A DNA stretch of 64,000 nt from Micromonospora sp. MP36 (GCF_008119785.1 NZ_VSFA01000001.1:124001-188000); one strand, 5' to 3'; numbered from the stretch's first letter, positions 45,704-56,496 are shown. Numbers and translations: made by a program. The notes: generated from the sequence alone by a model not told the origin.

Positions 45704-46570
45704 GTGTCAACGCAGGTGCCCCGCCTCTTCTCCGGCCTGGTCGACGACGCCGCGGTCTTCCCGCCCGGCAGCGCCACGCTGCCGGACGCGGTGGTCGCCC
45801 ACCGGCGGCATCGCACCGCCTGGTACGCCGACCTCGTCGGCCCGCTCCTGCTGCCCGCCTCCGCCGTCACCGCCGGTGACCTCAGCGGGCTGGTCGATCC
45901 TGCGGAGGGGTTCGTCATCGGGCTCATCGGCGACACCGGCGTCGAGGGGGTGCCGTCGGCGCTGTCGTTTCTGGCGCCGGACCGGGTCACCGCCCGGCAG
46001 ATCGAGGTGCCGGTCGCCAAGCGGGGCGAGGACCCGCAGCCCGGGCTCACCGAGCTGCTGAAGCTCACCGAGCGGCTCGACGGCACGCCGGTCTACGCCG
46101 AGATCCCGATGACCTTCGGACTGCTGGGTGCCCTGGACGCGCTCGCCGAGGCGCGGGCCGGCGGGCTGCCGGTCGCCGCCAAGTTCCGCACCGGCGGGCT
46201 GGCCGCCGAGCTGTTTCCCACCCCGGTCGAGCTGGCCGCGGTGATCTGCGCCTGCCGCGATCGGCAGCTGCCGTTCAAGCTGACCGCCGGGCTGCACCAC
46301 GCGATCCGCCACCGGGACCCGGAGACCGGCTTCACCCACCACGGCTTCGTCAACGTGCTCGCCGCGACCCTCGCCGCCACCGCCGGCGGCGAGGTGGACG
46401 CGGTCGCCGAGCTGCTCGCCGCCACCGACCCGGTACGCGTGGTCGAGCTGGTCCGGGCGCGCCGAGACACCGAGCGCCCGCTCTGGGTGGGGTACGGCTC
46501 GTGCAGCATCGAGGAACCACTGACCGATCTGATCCGGCTGGGGCTGGTGAACGGGGGCTTCGAGGAATGA
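45704..46570 (+). CDS. Unknown protein of the homogentisate operon
   Basis: 288 residues, soluble. Alternating strands and helices suggest a barrel: GFVIGLIGDTG, VTARQIEVPV, TPVYAEIPMTF, GLPVAAKFRTGG, RQLPFKLTAGLHHAIRH, WVGYGSCSIEEPL. The KFRTGG and KLTAGLHHAI segments, with Lys and His, look like active-site strands, but I do not recognise an enzyme family. It overlaps fah by four bases (ATGA) and diverges from hmgA, so a role in homogentisate or maleylacetoacetate metabolism is likely. No maleylacetoacetate isomerase is seen nearby, which makes it a candidate. Confidence 0.75.
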   Translation: MSTQVPRLFSGLVDDAAVFPPGSATLPDAVVAHRRHRTAWYADLVGPLLLPASAVTAGDLSGLVDPAEGFVIGLIGDTGVEGVPSALSFLAPDRVTARQIEVPVAKRGEDPQPGLTELLKLTERLDGTPVYAEIPMTFGLLGALDALAEARAGGLPVAAKFRTGGLAAELFPTPVELAAVICACRDRQLPFKLTAGLHHAIRHRDPETGFTHHGFVNVLAATLAATAGGEVDAVAELLAATDPVRVVELVRARRDTERPLWVGYGSCSIEEPLTDLIRLGLVNGGFEE

Positions 46571-47766
46571 CCTGGGTGACGGGTGCCGACGGTTCGCCGT
46601 ACGGGGTGACCAACCTGCCGTACGGGGTGTTCCGGCACGGCGATCGCGAGCCGCGGATCGGCGTACGCATCGGTGACTTCGTGCTGGACCTGGGCGGCGC
46701 GGAGGCCGCCGGGCTGGTGCTGGCGGCCGGGGCGCTGGGCCGGCCCACGCTGAACGAGTTCATGGCGCTCGGCCGCCCGCAGTGGAGCGCCGTCCGGCAG
46801 CGGGTCACCGAGCTGCTCACCGACGCCGGGCACCGGCCGGCGGTGGAGCCGCTGCTGGTGCCGCTGCGCGAGGTGGAGCTGCTGCTCCCCTTCGAGGTGG
46901 CCGACTACGTCGACTTCTACTCGTCCGAGCACCACGCGGCCAACATCGGGCAGATCTTCCGGCCGGGCCAGCCGCCGCTGCTGCCCAACTGGAAGCACGT
47001 GCCGATCGGCTACCACGGCCGGGCCGGCACGGTGGTGGTCTCCGGCACCCCCGTGGTCCGTCCCACCGGGCAGCGGGCCACCGCGCAGGGCCCGACCACC
47101 GGCGCCTCCGTACGCCTGGACATCGAGGCGGAGGTCGGTTTCGTGGTCGGCCTGCCGAGCCGGCTCGGCGACCGGGTCCCGGTGGGGGACTTCGCCGACC
47201 ACGTGTTCGGTGTGGTGCTGGTCAACGACTGGTCCGCCCGGGACATCCAGGCCTGGGAATATCAGCCGCTCGGCCCGTTCCTGGGCAAGTCCTTCGCCAC
47301 CTCGGTCTCCGCCTGGGTGACCCCGCTGGACGCGCTGGCCGACGCCTTCGTGCCCGCCCCCGACCAGGACCCGCCGGTGCAGGACTACCTGCGGGACACG
47401 CCCCACCTCGGGCTGGACCTGGCCCTGTCGGTGGAGTGGAACGGCGAGCGGGTCAGCGAGCCGCCCTTCGCCACCATGTACTGGACGCCGGCCCAGCAGC
47501 TCGCCCACGTCACGGTCAACGGGGCGTCGCTGCGTACCGGCGACCTCTACGCCTCCGGCACGGTCTCCGGGCCGGAGCGCGGCCAGGTCGGTTCGTTCCT
47601 GGAGCTGACCTGGGGTGGGATCGAGCCGGTCAAGTTCGCCGACGGCACCACCCGCACCTTCCTGGAGGACGGCGACACCGTCACCGTCACCGCCACGGCC
47701 CCCGGCCTGAACGGCACCACCATCGCCCTCGGCGAGGTCACCGGCACCATCCTCCCGCCCCGCTGA
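46567..47766 (+). CDS. fahA: Fumarylacetoacetase
   Basis: Hydrolyses fumarylacetoacetate to fumarate and acetoacetate, the last step of tyrosine breakdown. The 399-residue protein is of the long (eukaryotic-like) type: FEVADYVDFYSSEHHAANIG (metal Asp and His), WKHVPIGYHGRAGTVV, IEAEVGFVVG, LVNDWSARDIQAWEYQPLGP and KSFATSVSAWV. It overlaps the unknown upstream gene and ends at a strong hairpin. Confidence 0.95.
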   Translation: MTWVTGADGSPYGVTNLPYGVFRHGDREPRIGVRIGDFVLDLGGAEAAGLVLAAGALGRPTLNEFMALGRPQWSAVRQRVTELLTDAGHRPAVEPLLVPLREVELLLPFEVADYVDFYSSEHHAANIGQIFRPGQPPLLPNWKHVPIGYHGRAGTVVVSGTPVVRPTGQRATAQGPTTGASVRLDIEAEVGFVVGLPSRLGDRVPVGDFADHVFGVVLVNDWSARDIQAWEYQPLGPFLGKSFATSVSAWVTPLDALADAFVPAPDQDPPVQDYLRDTPHLGLDLALSVEWNGERVSEPPFATMYWTPAQQLAHVTVNGASLRTGDLYASGTVSGPERGQVGSFLELTWGGIEPVKFADGTTRTFLEDGDTVTVTATAPGLNGTTIALGEVTGTILPPR

Positions 47767-47783
47767 GCAGCGCCTTCACCCTC

Positions 47784-47818
47784 CGGCCCCGGTCGCACCC
47801 GCTGTGCGACCGGGGCCG
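47784..47818 (+). terminator. Terminator hairpin after fahA
   Basis: A perfect 14-bp stem (47784-47797 with 47805-47818) and seven-base loop begins 17 bases after the stop. Only TT follows, so it may need other factors. Confidence 0.7.
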
Positions 47819-47904
47819 TTGCGTCCCGCGTTGATCGTCCCGGATCCGGTACGCCCCGGTGGTGCGGGCCGGGGCGCACCCGCGTGGAACAGGAGGGAAC
47901 GAGG

Positions 47905-48114
47905 ATGCCCGAGCTGACCGGCGCCGTCTGGCGCACCAGCAGCCGCTCCAACGATCAGGGCCTCTGTGTCGAGGTGGCGACCAACGTGGTCGCCGCGTAC
48001 GGCGTGGTGGGGGTACGCGACTCGAAGGATCGGAGCGGGCCGACGCTGGTGGTCAGCCCGCCAGGCTGGACGGCGTTCGTCACCGCGATCCGGGCCGACG
48101 CCTTCCGCCGCTGA
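47905..48114 (+). CDS. DUF397 small protein
   Basis: 69 residues with the DUF397 core: MPELTGAVWRTSSRSNDQ, CVEVATN, VGVRDSKDRSGPTLVVSP and WTAFVTAIRADAF. DUF397 proteins usually sit beside an XRE-family regulator as toxin-antitoxin-like or developmental pairs (as in bldB-related systems); no such partner is adjacent here. AGGAGGG lies upstream of the ATG. Confidence 0.85.
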   Translation: MPELTGAVWRTSSRSNDQGLCVEVATNVVAAYGVVGVRDSKDRSGPTLVVSPPGWTAFVTAIRADAFRR

Positions 48115-48224
48115 CCCCGGTCGCCGCACGCCCGGTGCCCCGCGGGGCGCCGGTGGTGGAAATGTCACCGCGGGCTCCCCGTTTCGGGTTCACGCGCCGT
48201 ACCGTGGACAACACGGGAGGTGCC

Positions 48225-48707
48225 ATGTCGACGGTGACAGTTGCCGCATTCATCGAAGCGCAGGACGTCGACGTCTGGCGGCTCCTCACCGATCTCCCCG
48301 CGCGGGCCCGGTGGCTGTCCGCCGTCGGCGCGGTCGACGTCCTCACCCCTGGCGACTTCCGGCCCGGCACCGCCTGGCGGGAGACCCGGCTCCGGCCGGA
48401 CGGCGCCGAGGTGCCGGAGGAGTTCGTGGTGGTCGAGATGGTCGCCCCGGAGCGGCTGGTGCTCAGCTCGCGGGGCGCCGGCGCGGACTACCGGATCACC
48501 TGGACGCTGCGGACGGTCGAGCGCCGGCGCCGCGCCTGCACCGAGGTCACCGTCGAGCAGGAGGCCGAGCCGACCGCCCGGTACGGGCGGATGCTGGCCC
48601 TGATCCTCGGCGGCCTGGCCGCCCGTGCGGTGGAGGGCGCCCTCCGGCGGGACCTCGCCGATCTGGCGCTGGCCGTCGAGCCCACCCGCTCCGCAGAGGC
48701 CGCCTGA
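48225..48707 (+). CDS. SRPBCC (polyketide cyclase/dehydrase-like) protein
   Basis: 160 residues with a START-like fold: IEAQDVDVWRLLTDLPARAR at the N-terminus, strands WRETRLRPDGAEVPEEFVVV and YRITWTLRTVE, and a long C-terminal helix. These small proteins bind hydrophobic ligands or act as cyclases; no ligand is indicated. GGGAGG precedes the ATG. Confidence 0.75.
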   Translation: MSTVTVAAFIEAQDVDVWRLLTDLPARARWLSAVGAVDVLTPGDFRPGTAWRETRLRPDGAEVPEEFVVVEMVAPERLVLSSRGAGADYRITWTLRTVERRRRACTEVTVEQEAEPTARYGRMLALILGGLAARAVEGALRRDLADLALAVEPTRSAEAA

Positions 48708-48816
48708 GCCGACCCGGCCCCACCTCACCGGGTTTCGAGGGCTCCAGTTGGGCCCGGCTGCCCGCCGCTGGGACCTGACGCCGTTCGGTGGGTAGGGTGC
48801 CTCGCGGAGGTGCGGC

Positions 48817-50070
48817 ATGAGGTGGCCCGTGGGGCGGCGGTGGATCATCGTGGCGCTCGCGGCGGTGCTGGCCGTCGGCGCGGCGGCCACCGTGATCTAC
48901 CGGGTGCTCGCGCCCGCCGAGGTCGACACGGTCGCCCGGGGCGCGTACCCGGCGGCGCCGACCCCCCAGGTCGGGGTGATCGGCCGGCTTCCGGTGGCGC
49001 CGCTGGTCGTGGACGGCCGGCTCCGCGTCTACGCCGGCGCCCGCCAGGTGTACGCCGACCAGCCGGTCGACGGGCGGCACCGGGTGACCCCGTTCTGGTC
49101 GTACCGCCGCTGGCCGGCGCAGCTCGTCGGGGTGCTCGCCGACGACACCACCGTGGTCAGCCGCTGGTCGGATGGGCTCCTCGTGGCGCTCGACGCGCGT
49201 ACCGGGCGGGTCGCCTGGCGGGCCGACGGGCCCGCGCCGGGGCCGGTGGCCAAGCCCCGCCGGACCTACGCCTCGACCGTCTGGGACCCGGCGGGCCTGC
49301 ACGTCACCGGTACCGCCGACGGCCGGCGAGTGCTGGTCGCGGCCGGCCCGGGCCGGGTCGCCGGGTACGCGCTGGCGGACGGCCGGCAGCTCTGGCGGGC
49401 CGACGTCGGGGACGACTGCCGTACCGATGTGGGCACCACGGCGGCTGGCGAGCTGCTCGCGGTGGACGCCTGCGCCGGACCGGCGACGGTCGAGTTCCGG
49501 GACGCCGCCACCGGCCAGGTACGCACCCGCTGGCAGCCGCCCGGCGGCCCGCCGGAGCTGACGGTGACCCTGGTGGGCTGCCGGAACGTCCGCTCGGAGT
49601 GCCGAGGGCTGCGCACCGCCGGCCCGGGGGACGACGCCGGCCGGGGGTGGCTGATCGGTGCGGGCGAGCCGGTCGCCGCGCCCGCCCTCGACGGGCCGGG
49701 TGCCGAACTCGCCGACGAGCTTGTGGTCGGCGTGCACGGGGGAGTGCTCACCGGCCGGTCGGCCCGCACCGGCGCGGAGCTGTGGCGGCGCCCCGACCTC
49801 GGGCCGGTACGGATCCTCGCGGTCCAGCCCGGCCGGGTGCACCTGCTGACCGAGCGGAACGATCTGGTCACCCTGGACCCGGCCACCGGGGCCGAGCGGT
49901 CCCGCTTCCCGATGGACATCGGCCGGGACGGGACCGGCTGGGTGCCCGGCCGGGCGTACGCGGGGGACGGCTACGTGGCCGTGGAGCGGGTCCGGGAGCG
50001 GGCCGGCCCGGACGACGACGACCAGGCGTACTTCCTGATGCCGGAGGCGGTGTTGCTCGCCGCGAGCTGA
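48817..50070 (+). CDS. Membrane-anchored PQQ-like beta-propeller protein
   Basis: 417 residues. N-terminal helix IIVALAAVLAVGAAATVIY, then propeller blades marked by ALDARTGRVAWRAD, ALADGRQLWRAD, SARTGAELWRRPD and TLDPATGAERSRF. Such blades are typical of PQQ-domain or BamB-like outward-facing proteins; the metal/PQQ ligands are not recognisable, so this is probably a binding scaffold. Similar to the gene at 55060 in plan. GGAGG precedes the ATG. Confidence 0.75.
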   Translation: MRWPVGRRWIIVALAAVLAVGAAATVIYRVLAPAEVDTVARGAYPAAPTPQVGVIGRLPVAPLVVDGRLRVYAGARQVYADQPVDGRHRVTPFWSYRRWPAQLVGVLADDTTVVSRWSDGLLVALDARTGRVAWRADGPAPGPVAKPRRTYASTVWDPAGLHVTGTADGRRVLVAAGPGRVAGYALADGRQLWRADVGDDCRTDVGTTAAGELLAVDACAGPATVEFRDAATGQVRTRWQPPGGPPELTVTLVGCRNVRSECRGLRTAGPGDDAGRGWLIGAGEPVAAPALDGPGAELADELVVGVHGGVLTGRSARTGAELWRRPDLGPVRILAVQPGRVHLLTERNDLVTLDPATGAERSRFPMDIGRDGTGWVPGRAYAGDGYVAVERVRERAGPDDDDQAYFLMPEAVLLAAS

Positions 50071-50090
50071 CGCCCCGCCGGGTGTGCGGA

Positions 50091-50130
50091 AAGGGCCCCG
50101 GTACCACGCCCGGCGTTGACCAGGGCCCCT
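50091..50130. terminator. Bidirectional terminator between convergent genes
   Basis: AAGGGCCCCGG (50091) and CAGGGCCCCT (50121) form an inverted repeat with small mismatches, between the ends of the propeller gene and the aminotransferase gene. Confidence 0.45.
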
Positions 50131-50139
50131 CCTGTCGGC

Positions 50140-51243
50140 TCAGGCCAGCGCCGCCTCGGCGGCGGCCAGGAAGGCGTCGTTCTCGGCCGGGGTGCCGATG
50201 GTGACCCGCACCCCGTCCCCGGGGAACGGCCGGACGATCACGCCCCGCGCCTCGCACGCCTTGCCGAACTCGACGGCCTGCTCGCCGAGCGGCAGCCAGA
50301 CGAAGTTGGCCTGGCTGGACGGCACGTCGGGGACGAGCTTGCGGACCGCCTCGGTGACCCGGTCCCGCTCGGCGATGACCAGCGCGCAGCGGCGCTCGAC
50401 CTCGTCGGCCTGGGCCAGCGCGGCGAGCGCGCCGGCCTGGGCGGCCAGGCTGGTGGAGAACGGCGTGACGACCTTGCGGACGGCGGCGGCCACGGTCGGC
50501 TCGGCGACCAGCCAGCCGATCCGCAGGCCGGCCAGCCCCCACGCCTTGGAGAGGGTGCGCAGCACGGCCACGTTCGGCCGGTCCAGGTAGCTCAGGCCGT
50601 CCGGCACCTCCGGGTCGGTGACGAACTCCCGGTACGCCTCGTCGATCACCACCAGCACGTCGTCCGGCACCGCGTCGAGGAAGCGGTCCAGCTCCCCCTT
50701 GCGGACCGCCCTACCGGTCGGGTTGTTCGGGTTGCAGACCAGGATCATCCGGGTCCGGTCGGTCACCGCCGCCGCCATCGAGGCCAGGTCGTGGCCGTGG
50801 CCGGCGTCGTTCGGCACCCGCACGCTGGTCGCGCCGCTGGTCGCCGCGATGATCGGGTACGCCTCGAAGGACCGCCACGAGTAGAGCAACTCGTCGCCCG
50901 GGAGGCAGGTGGCCCGGACCAGGTGCTCGGCCAGCGCCACCGAGCCGCAGCCGGTGGCGATCCGCTCCGGGTCCACGCCGTACCGCTCGGCGAGGGCCTG
51001 GCGCAGCGCCACCACGCCCATGTCCGGGTAGCGGTGCGAGCCGGCGACCGCCTCGGCGACCGCCTCCACCACGCCCGGCAACGGGCCGTAGGGGACCTCG
51101 TTGCTGGCCAGCTTGATCGCCTCGGGCAGGCCCAGCTCGCGGGCCAGGTCGGCCGGGCTGCGCCCGGGCACGTAGCTGGGCAGCGCGTCCAGGTCGGCGC
51201 GGGTCAGCCGCAGCGGAGGCTGGTGACGTCCGGTGTCGGTCAT
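50140..51243 (-). CDS. Histidinol-phosphate / aromatic aminotransferase family protein
   Basis: 367 residues, PLP aminotransferase fold type I. Recognisable: KLASNEVPYGPLPGV, CGSVALAEHLV, CNPNNPTGRAV, VVIDEAYREF, the PLP lysine in LRTLSKAWGLAGLRIGW, and SQANFVWL. By sequence it is a HisC-type enzyme, a family that also includes aromatic amino acid aminotransferases. It lies at the end of a run that starts with hppD, and its ATG overlaps the upstream RDD gene, so it could produce 4-hydroxyphenylpyruvate. The choice between histidine and tyrosine roles is open. Confidence 0.82.
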   Translation of the reverse strand: MTDTGRHQPPLRLTRADLDALPSYVPGRSPADLARELGLPEAIKLASNEVPYGPLPGVVEAVAEAVAGSHRYPDMGVVALRQALAERYGVDPERIATGCGSVALAEHLVRATCLPGDELLYSWRSFEAYPIIAATSGATSVRVPNDAGHGHDLASMAAAVTDRTRMILVCNPNNPTGRAVRKGELDRFLDAVPDDVLVVIDEAYREFVTDPEVPDGLSYLDRPNVAVLRTLSKAWGLAGLRIGWLVAEPTVAAAVRKVVTPFSTSLAAQAGALAALAQADEVERRCALVIAERDRVTEAVRKLVPDVPSSQANFVWLPLGEQAVEFGKACEARGVIVRPFPGDGVRVTIGTPAENDAFLAAAEAALA

Positions 51244-52244
51244 GGGGTGTCTCCCGGGGGATTGGCGCTGTCGCGCGAGGCGGTACGGGTGTCGGGCCTG
51301 GTGCGGGGGAGCTGGACCACCACGGTCTGCGCCCGCTTGTCGTGCAGGGCCTGGCGCAGCGGCTGGTCGAAGAGCGGGGAGACCGCGTCGACGAACTGGA
51401 GCAGCAGCCCGAAGCCACAGCAGTACCAGAGCAGCGTGGGTAGGCCGAGGGTGCTCCACCGGCGGGTGGCCCGGCCGAAGCCGAGCGGCTGGTCGGCCTC
51501 GACCGGCACCGCGCGGACGCCCATCACCCGCTTGCCGAAGGTCTGGCCCCGGGCCGCCATCGAGGGCACCTCGTACGCGTACCAGAGCGCGGTGGCGATC
51601 AGCAGGATGGCGATCTGCAGCCCGGCGGCCTGTTCGCCCGGCTGGGGCAGCCCTTCGGTGGAGGTGTTTCCGGCCAGCGACCGGCGCACCGACTCGCGCA
51701 GGTACGGCGAGATCTCCTCGAAGTAGCGCCAGACGAACCAGCCGTTCACCACGACATTGAGCAGGAACACCACGCCGATGTCGATCAGCCGGGCGACCAG
51801 CCGTGCGCCGTACGAGGCGAGCGGCAGCCCGTGCGGCCGCGGCGCGGGCGGGCGTACCGGCCAGGTCGGGTACGGCCAGCCCGGCGGCGGCCCCGCCGGC
51901 TGACCCGGTCCGGTCGGCTGCCCCGGCCACGGGGCCGGCCCGCCGGCCGGTTGCCCCGGGTACGGCCCGCTGACCGGCTGCTGCCCGGGATACGGCCCAG
52001 CGGCCGGCTGCCCGGGATACGGCCCGCTGACCGGCTGGCCGGGGTGCGGCCCGGCGGGCGGGCCCGGGTGGGGGGCGGGTGTGGTGGGGGCCGGCGCCGC
52101 GGCGGGAGCCGGTTCGGGGGGCGGCGGGCCCTCGGGCGGGGTGGCGTCGACCGGGATCGGCGCGCCGATCCAGCCCTCGCCGTCCCAGTACCGCCGGGTC
52201 TCGGGATCGGCGGGGTCCACGTACCAGCCGGGTGTCACGCTCAC
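51240..52244 (-). CDS. DUF2510 and RDD-domain membrane protein
   Basis: 334 residues. An N-terminal DUF2510 segment (GWYVDPADPETRRYWDG) is followed by a proline-rich linker with repeated PGQP and SGPYPGQ units (about 65-105), then an RDD domain with helices near DIGVVFLLNVVVNGWFV and AILLIATALWYAYEV. RDD proteins include ion exchangers and accessory membrane proteins; the role here is unknown. It overlaps the aminotransferase by four bases. Three repeat elements fill the gap to the upstream RDD gene. Confidence 0.82.
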   Translation of the reverse strand: MSVTPGWYVDPADPETRRYWDGEGWIGAPIPVDATPPEGPPPPEPAPAAAPAPTTPAPHPGPPAGPHPGQPVSGPYPGQPAAGPYPGQQPVSGPYPGQPAGGPAPWPGQPTGPGQPAGPPPGWPYPTWPVRPPAPRPHGLPLASYGARLVARLIDIGVVFLLNVVVNGWFVWRYFEEISPYLRESVRRSLAGNTSTEGLPQPGEQAAGLQIAILLIATALWYAYEVPSMAARGQTFGKRVMGVRAVPVEADQPLGFGRATRRWSTLGLPTLLWYCCGFGLLLQFVDAVSPLFDQPLRQALHDKRAQTVVVQLPRTRPDTRTASRDSANPPGDTP

Positions 52245-52380
52245 CGTCGTGCCTCGCTGCGTCCGCTCACGGCAGTTCGCGACTCCGGGGCTCGCAGACC
52301 CGGCTCACTCCTCACGCTCACGGCGTCATCTCAGTTCGCGGCTCCGGGGCTCGCAGGCCCGGCTCACTCCTCACGCTCAC
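52245..52380 (-). repeat. Array of three small intergenic elements between RDD genes
   Basis: On the minus strand two family 1 copies (52333-52380 and 52274-52321) and one family 2-like copy (about 52245-52270) follow in tandem. Each begins CCGTGAGCG or a close variant; the first overlaps the upstream RDD stop and the last restores the GTG start of the next gene. Confidence 0.7.
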
Positions 52381-53099
52381 GGTGCAACCTTAACGACGAC
52401 CGTGCCGGCGAACTTGTCGTGCAGGCACTGCTGCCAGGGCTTGTCCCAGAGCTGCCAGAACCCGTCGAGGTAGTTGAGGAACGGCACCAGCGAGCCGGCG
52501 ACGAACTCGACCAGCCAGCGCCGGCCCAGTGCCCCCCGGGTCAGGGTGGCGGACGGCTCGACCGGGACGATCCGGATCTTCATCACCTTCTTGCCCAACG
52601 TCTGCCCGGTCCGGCGGGCGTACTCGACGTGGTACAGCCAGTAGAAGACGAGGAGGACCAGGAACAGCCCGACCTCGGCGAGCAGCAGCGGAACGACGAA
52701 GTCGCTCATCATCCGGGCCGGGTCCGGCTCGTTCATCGTCCCGTCCGGGTTGACCTTCATCAGCTCGGTGAAGGTGCGGAACCAGATCCACAGGATGACC
52801 GGCAGGAAGAGCACCACCGACACCAGGCTCGCCACCGCGGTGTCGATCAGCCAGGCGAGCAGCCGGTCGGCGAAGCTGGCGAGCGGCTGACCGTTCGGCG
52901 CCAGTGGGGGTGGCACGACACCCGGGTACGGCGGATGGGCCGCCGGGGGATAGCCAGGTGGCCCGGCGTACAGCGGTGGGAGGTGTTGCGGTGGCACCGG
53001 AGGCCGCAGCGGCCCGGGTCCGGAGGGGGGCGCGAAGCCGCCGCCCGCGGACGGTGGCCCGGCGGGCGGCGGCTGCGTGGTCGGGGGAGGCTGGGTCAC
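52377..53099 (-). CDS. RDD-domain membrane protein
   Basis: 240 residues. A proline-rich N-terminus (1-65) precedes an RDD domain: LASFADRLLAWLIDTAVASL, then VVPLLLAEVGLFLVLLVFYWLY and the conserved GQTLGKKVMKIRIV segment, ending near QQCLHDKFAGTVVVKV. It lies 10 bp downstream of hppD on the same strand. Its stop codon begins a family 1 repeat. Substrate unknown. Confidence 0.82.
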   Translation of the reverse strand: MTQPPPTTQPPPAGPPSAGGGFAPPSGPGPLRPPVPPQHLPPLYAGPPGYPPAAHPPYPGVVPPPLAPNGQPLASFADRLLAWLIDTAVASLVSVVLFLPVILWIWFRTFTELMKVNPDGTMNEPDPARMMSDFVVPLLLAEVGLFLVLLVFYWLYHVEYARRTGQTLGKKVMKIRIVPVEPSATLTRGALGRRWLVEFVAGSLVPFLNYLDGFWQLWDKPWQQCLHDKFAGTVVVKVAP

Positions 53100-53109
53100 G
53101 CGGACAGTG

Positions 53110-54446
<1,337 letters not shown>

Positions 54447-54454
54447 GAAACCCC

Positions 54455-54958
54455 ATGAACGCTGGTCAGGATGTACAGCTCGACGAGCTGGATGCGCGAC
54501 TGCTCACGTTGCTCGCCGAGGAGCCGCGGATCGGGGTGCTGGAGTGCTCCCGCCGGCTCGGCGTGGCCCGGGGCACCGTCCAGGCCCGGCTCGACAAGCT
54601 GGTCGATCGGGGAGTGATCGCCGGCTTCGGCCCGGACATCTCCCCGGCCGCCATCGGCTTCGGGGTGACCAGCTTCGTGACCCTGGAGATCAGCCAGCGA
54701 CACGGCCACGACCCGGTCACCGCGCACCTGGCCGCCATCCCCGAGGTGCTGGAGGCGCACACCATCACCGGCTCCAGCGACCTGCTCTGCCGGATCGTGG
54801 CCCGGTCGAACACCGACCTCCAGCGGGTGATCGACCAGATCGTCTCCTCCGAGGGGATCCGGCGCGCCTCCACGATCATCGCGCTCGCCCAGCAGATCCC
54901 CTACCGCACGCTCCCCCTGGTCCGCTCCGCCGCCCGGGAAGGAAGGGCCCCTTCCTGA
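54455..54958 (+). CDS. AsnC/Lrp-family transcriptional regulator
   Basis: 167 residues. The N-terminal helix-turn-helix (LDARLLTLLAEEPRIGVLEC, then RRLGVARGTVQARLDKL) is followed by the ligand-binding RAM domain (GVTSFVTLEISQ, HTITGSSDLLCRIVARS). It diverges from hppD and is the natural candidate to control tyrosine catabolism, perhaps sensing an aromatic amino acid or keto acid. The palindrome at its 3' end probably terminates transcription. Confidence 0.88.
   Translation: MNAGQDVQLDELDARLLTLLAEEPRIGVLECSRRLGVARGTVQARLDKLVDRGVIAGFGPDISPAAIGFGVTSFVTLEISQRHGHDPVTAHLAAIPEVLEAHTITGSSDLLCRIVARSNTDLQRVIDQIVSSEGIRRASTIIALAQQIPYRTLPLVRSAAREGRAPS
54941..54955 (+). terminator. Palindrome at the regulator stop codon
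   Basis: GGAAGGG-C-CCCTTCC overlaps the last codons of the AsnC gene. A short hairpin with no T-tract; a weak terminator candidate. Confidence 0.4.
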
Positions 54959-55059
54959 CGCGTCCGGTCCCCTCCTAACACGCCGCGGGGTGGAGAAAGC
55001 GGCGCGACACGCACCCGCGCGGGCTCGGCGGCGCGGTGATCGTCGCTACCGTGTGCGGT

Positions 55060-56496
55060 GTGAAGGGCCTTGGCGTACGCGGCTGGTTGCTGCTGGGGCT
55101 CATCACCGTGATCGTGCTGGCCGCCACCGGCGTGTGGAATCCGTTCCCGAGCATGTGGGACTGGGTCGACCGGAGCGAGCCGATCTCCCAGCCGGACGTG
55201 GTCTGGCAGCAGCGGGTCGGCGGCACCCCGAAGAGCGTCACCATCGCCGGCGACACCGTCATCGTCGAGCAGCGGACCCGGGTCGAGGCGCGCAGCCTGG
55301 CCACCGGCACCCAGCTCTGGGAGCGCAAGGCGGACTGGGCGGCGGTCGCCGGCGGCGACCGGGACCCGGTCGTCGCCGTGGGCAAGCTCCTGGTGAAGGG
55401 GTACGAGCTGCTCGACCCGACCAGCGGCGCGGTCCGCCGGAGCGACGACCGGGCGGTGGCGGTCTGGACCTACCGGAACCTGCTTCTCGACGCGCACTGC
55501 GTGGCGGCCACCGACTGCACGCTGAGCGCCTGGGAACCGCGCGGGACCAGGCCGCTGTGGACGGCGTTCCTGCCCGGCGTGCACAGCGGGTTGCTCGCCG
55601 ACAACCCGGACCTGCTCGGCACCCGGCGGCTGAGCGCCCCGCGGATCGACGGCGGCGTGGCCGGGCCGGAGGGCGCCCCGCCGCTGCTCGGCTTCCCGGT
55701 CGACGGGCGGGTGCACGTGGTGGACACCGCCACCGGCCGGGTGCTGCAGAACGTCCAGCCCGGCCGGGAGGAGCGGCTGGCGGTGGTCGGCGGCCGGTTG
55801 CTCCGGATCAGCGCCACCTCCCGGGACGGTAGCTGCTACTTCGTCATCTCCGCGGTCGACCCGGCGACCGGCCGGCAGGTGTGGCAGCGCACCGGGGTGA
55901 ACCTGCGAACCGCGGACTACGCCGGCTGCGTGCAGCGGGAGGACCCGCAGGGCGCCCGGAACGTGCTGATCGGCGTCGCCCCGGACGGCCGCGAGGCCGT
56001 GCTCGACGGGTACGACGGCCGGCTGCTGCACGTCGGCGCGGACGGCGAGAAGCTGCTCGCCGTCGACGACCGGTACGCGCTGGTGCGCAGCGCCGACAAG
56101 CGCTCGATCGTGGGCCGGGAGCTGTCGGTCGACCGGAACGCGTGGACCCGGGCCGCCGGAGCCAAGAGCGGCGCCGCCCTCACCCCGTACGCGGCGGTGA
56201 TCGCCGAGGAGAAGCCGTCCCGGCTGATCGCGGTCGACCCGCGCACCGGGCGGGAGCTGGCGGTGCTGCGTACCTCGGCGAACGCCCTGGCGGTCGGGCC
56301 GACCGGCATGATCATCGGGGAGGGCCGGGAGATCGGGTACGTCCGCTGGGGCGCCGGGACGTCGGTGCCGCCCCCGCCCGTGGGCGACGACGGCGGCGCG
56401 CCCGGCCCGGGTGGCAGCACCGACGGCCCCCCGTCCGGCCAGGGGAACTGCGGACCGAAGCGGGAGCTCTGCGACCCGCAGGGCGACGGCGGGTGA
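55060..56496 (+). CDS. Membrane-anchored PQQ-like beta-propeller protein
   Basis: 478 residues from the GTG that follows TACCGT by seven bases. N-terminal helix [18 protein letters not shown], then propeller blades such as [40 protein letters not shown] and [13 protein letters not shown]. Cysteine pairs ([13 protein letters not shown] with GCVQR) suggest an extracytoplasmic location. A Gly/Pro-rich tail ends the protein. Function unknown; the plan is like the gene at 48817. Confidence 0.75.
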   Translation: MKGLGVRGWLLLGLITVIVLAATGVWNPFPSMWDWVDRSEPISQPDVVWQQRVGGTPKSVTIAGDTVIVEQRTRVEARSLATGTQLWERKADWAAVAGGDRDPVVAVGKLLVKGYELLDPTSGAVRRSDDRAVAVWTYRNLLLDAHCVAATDCTLSAWEPRGTRPLWTAFLPGVHSGLLADNPDLLGTRRLSAPRIDGGVAGPEGAPPLLGFPVDGRVHVVDTATGRVLQNVQPGREERLAVVGGRLLRISATSRDGSCYFVISAVDPATGRQVWQRTGVNLRTADYAGCVQREDPQGARNVLIGVAPDGREAVLDGYDGRLLHVGADGEKLLAVDDRYALVRSADKRSIVGRELSVDRNAWTRAAGAKSGAALTPYAAVIAEEKPSRLIAVDPRTGRELAVLRTSANALAVGPTGMIIGEGREIGYVRWGAGTSVPPPPVGDDGGAPGPGGSTDGPPSGQGNCGPKRELCDPQGDGG

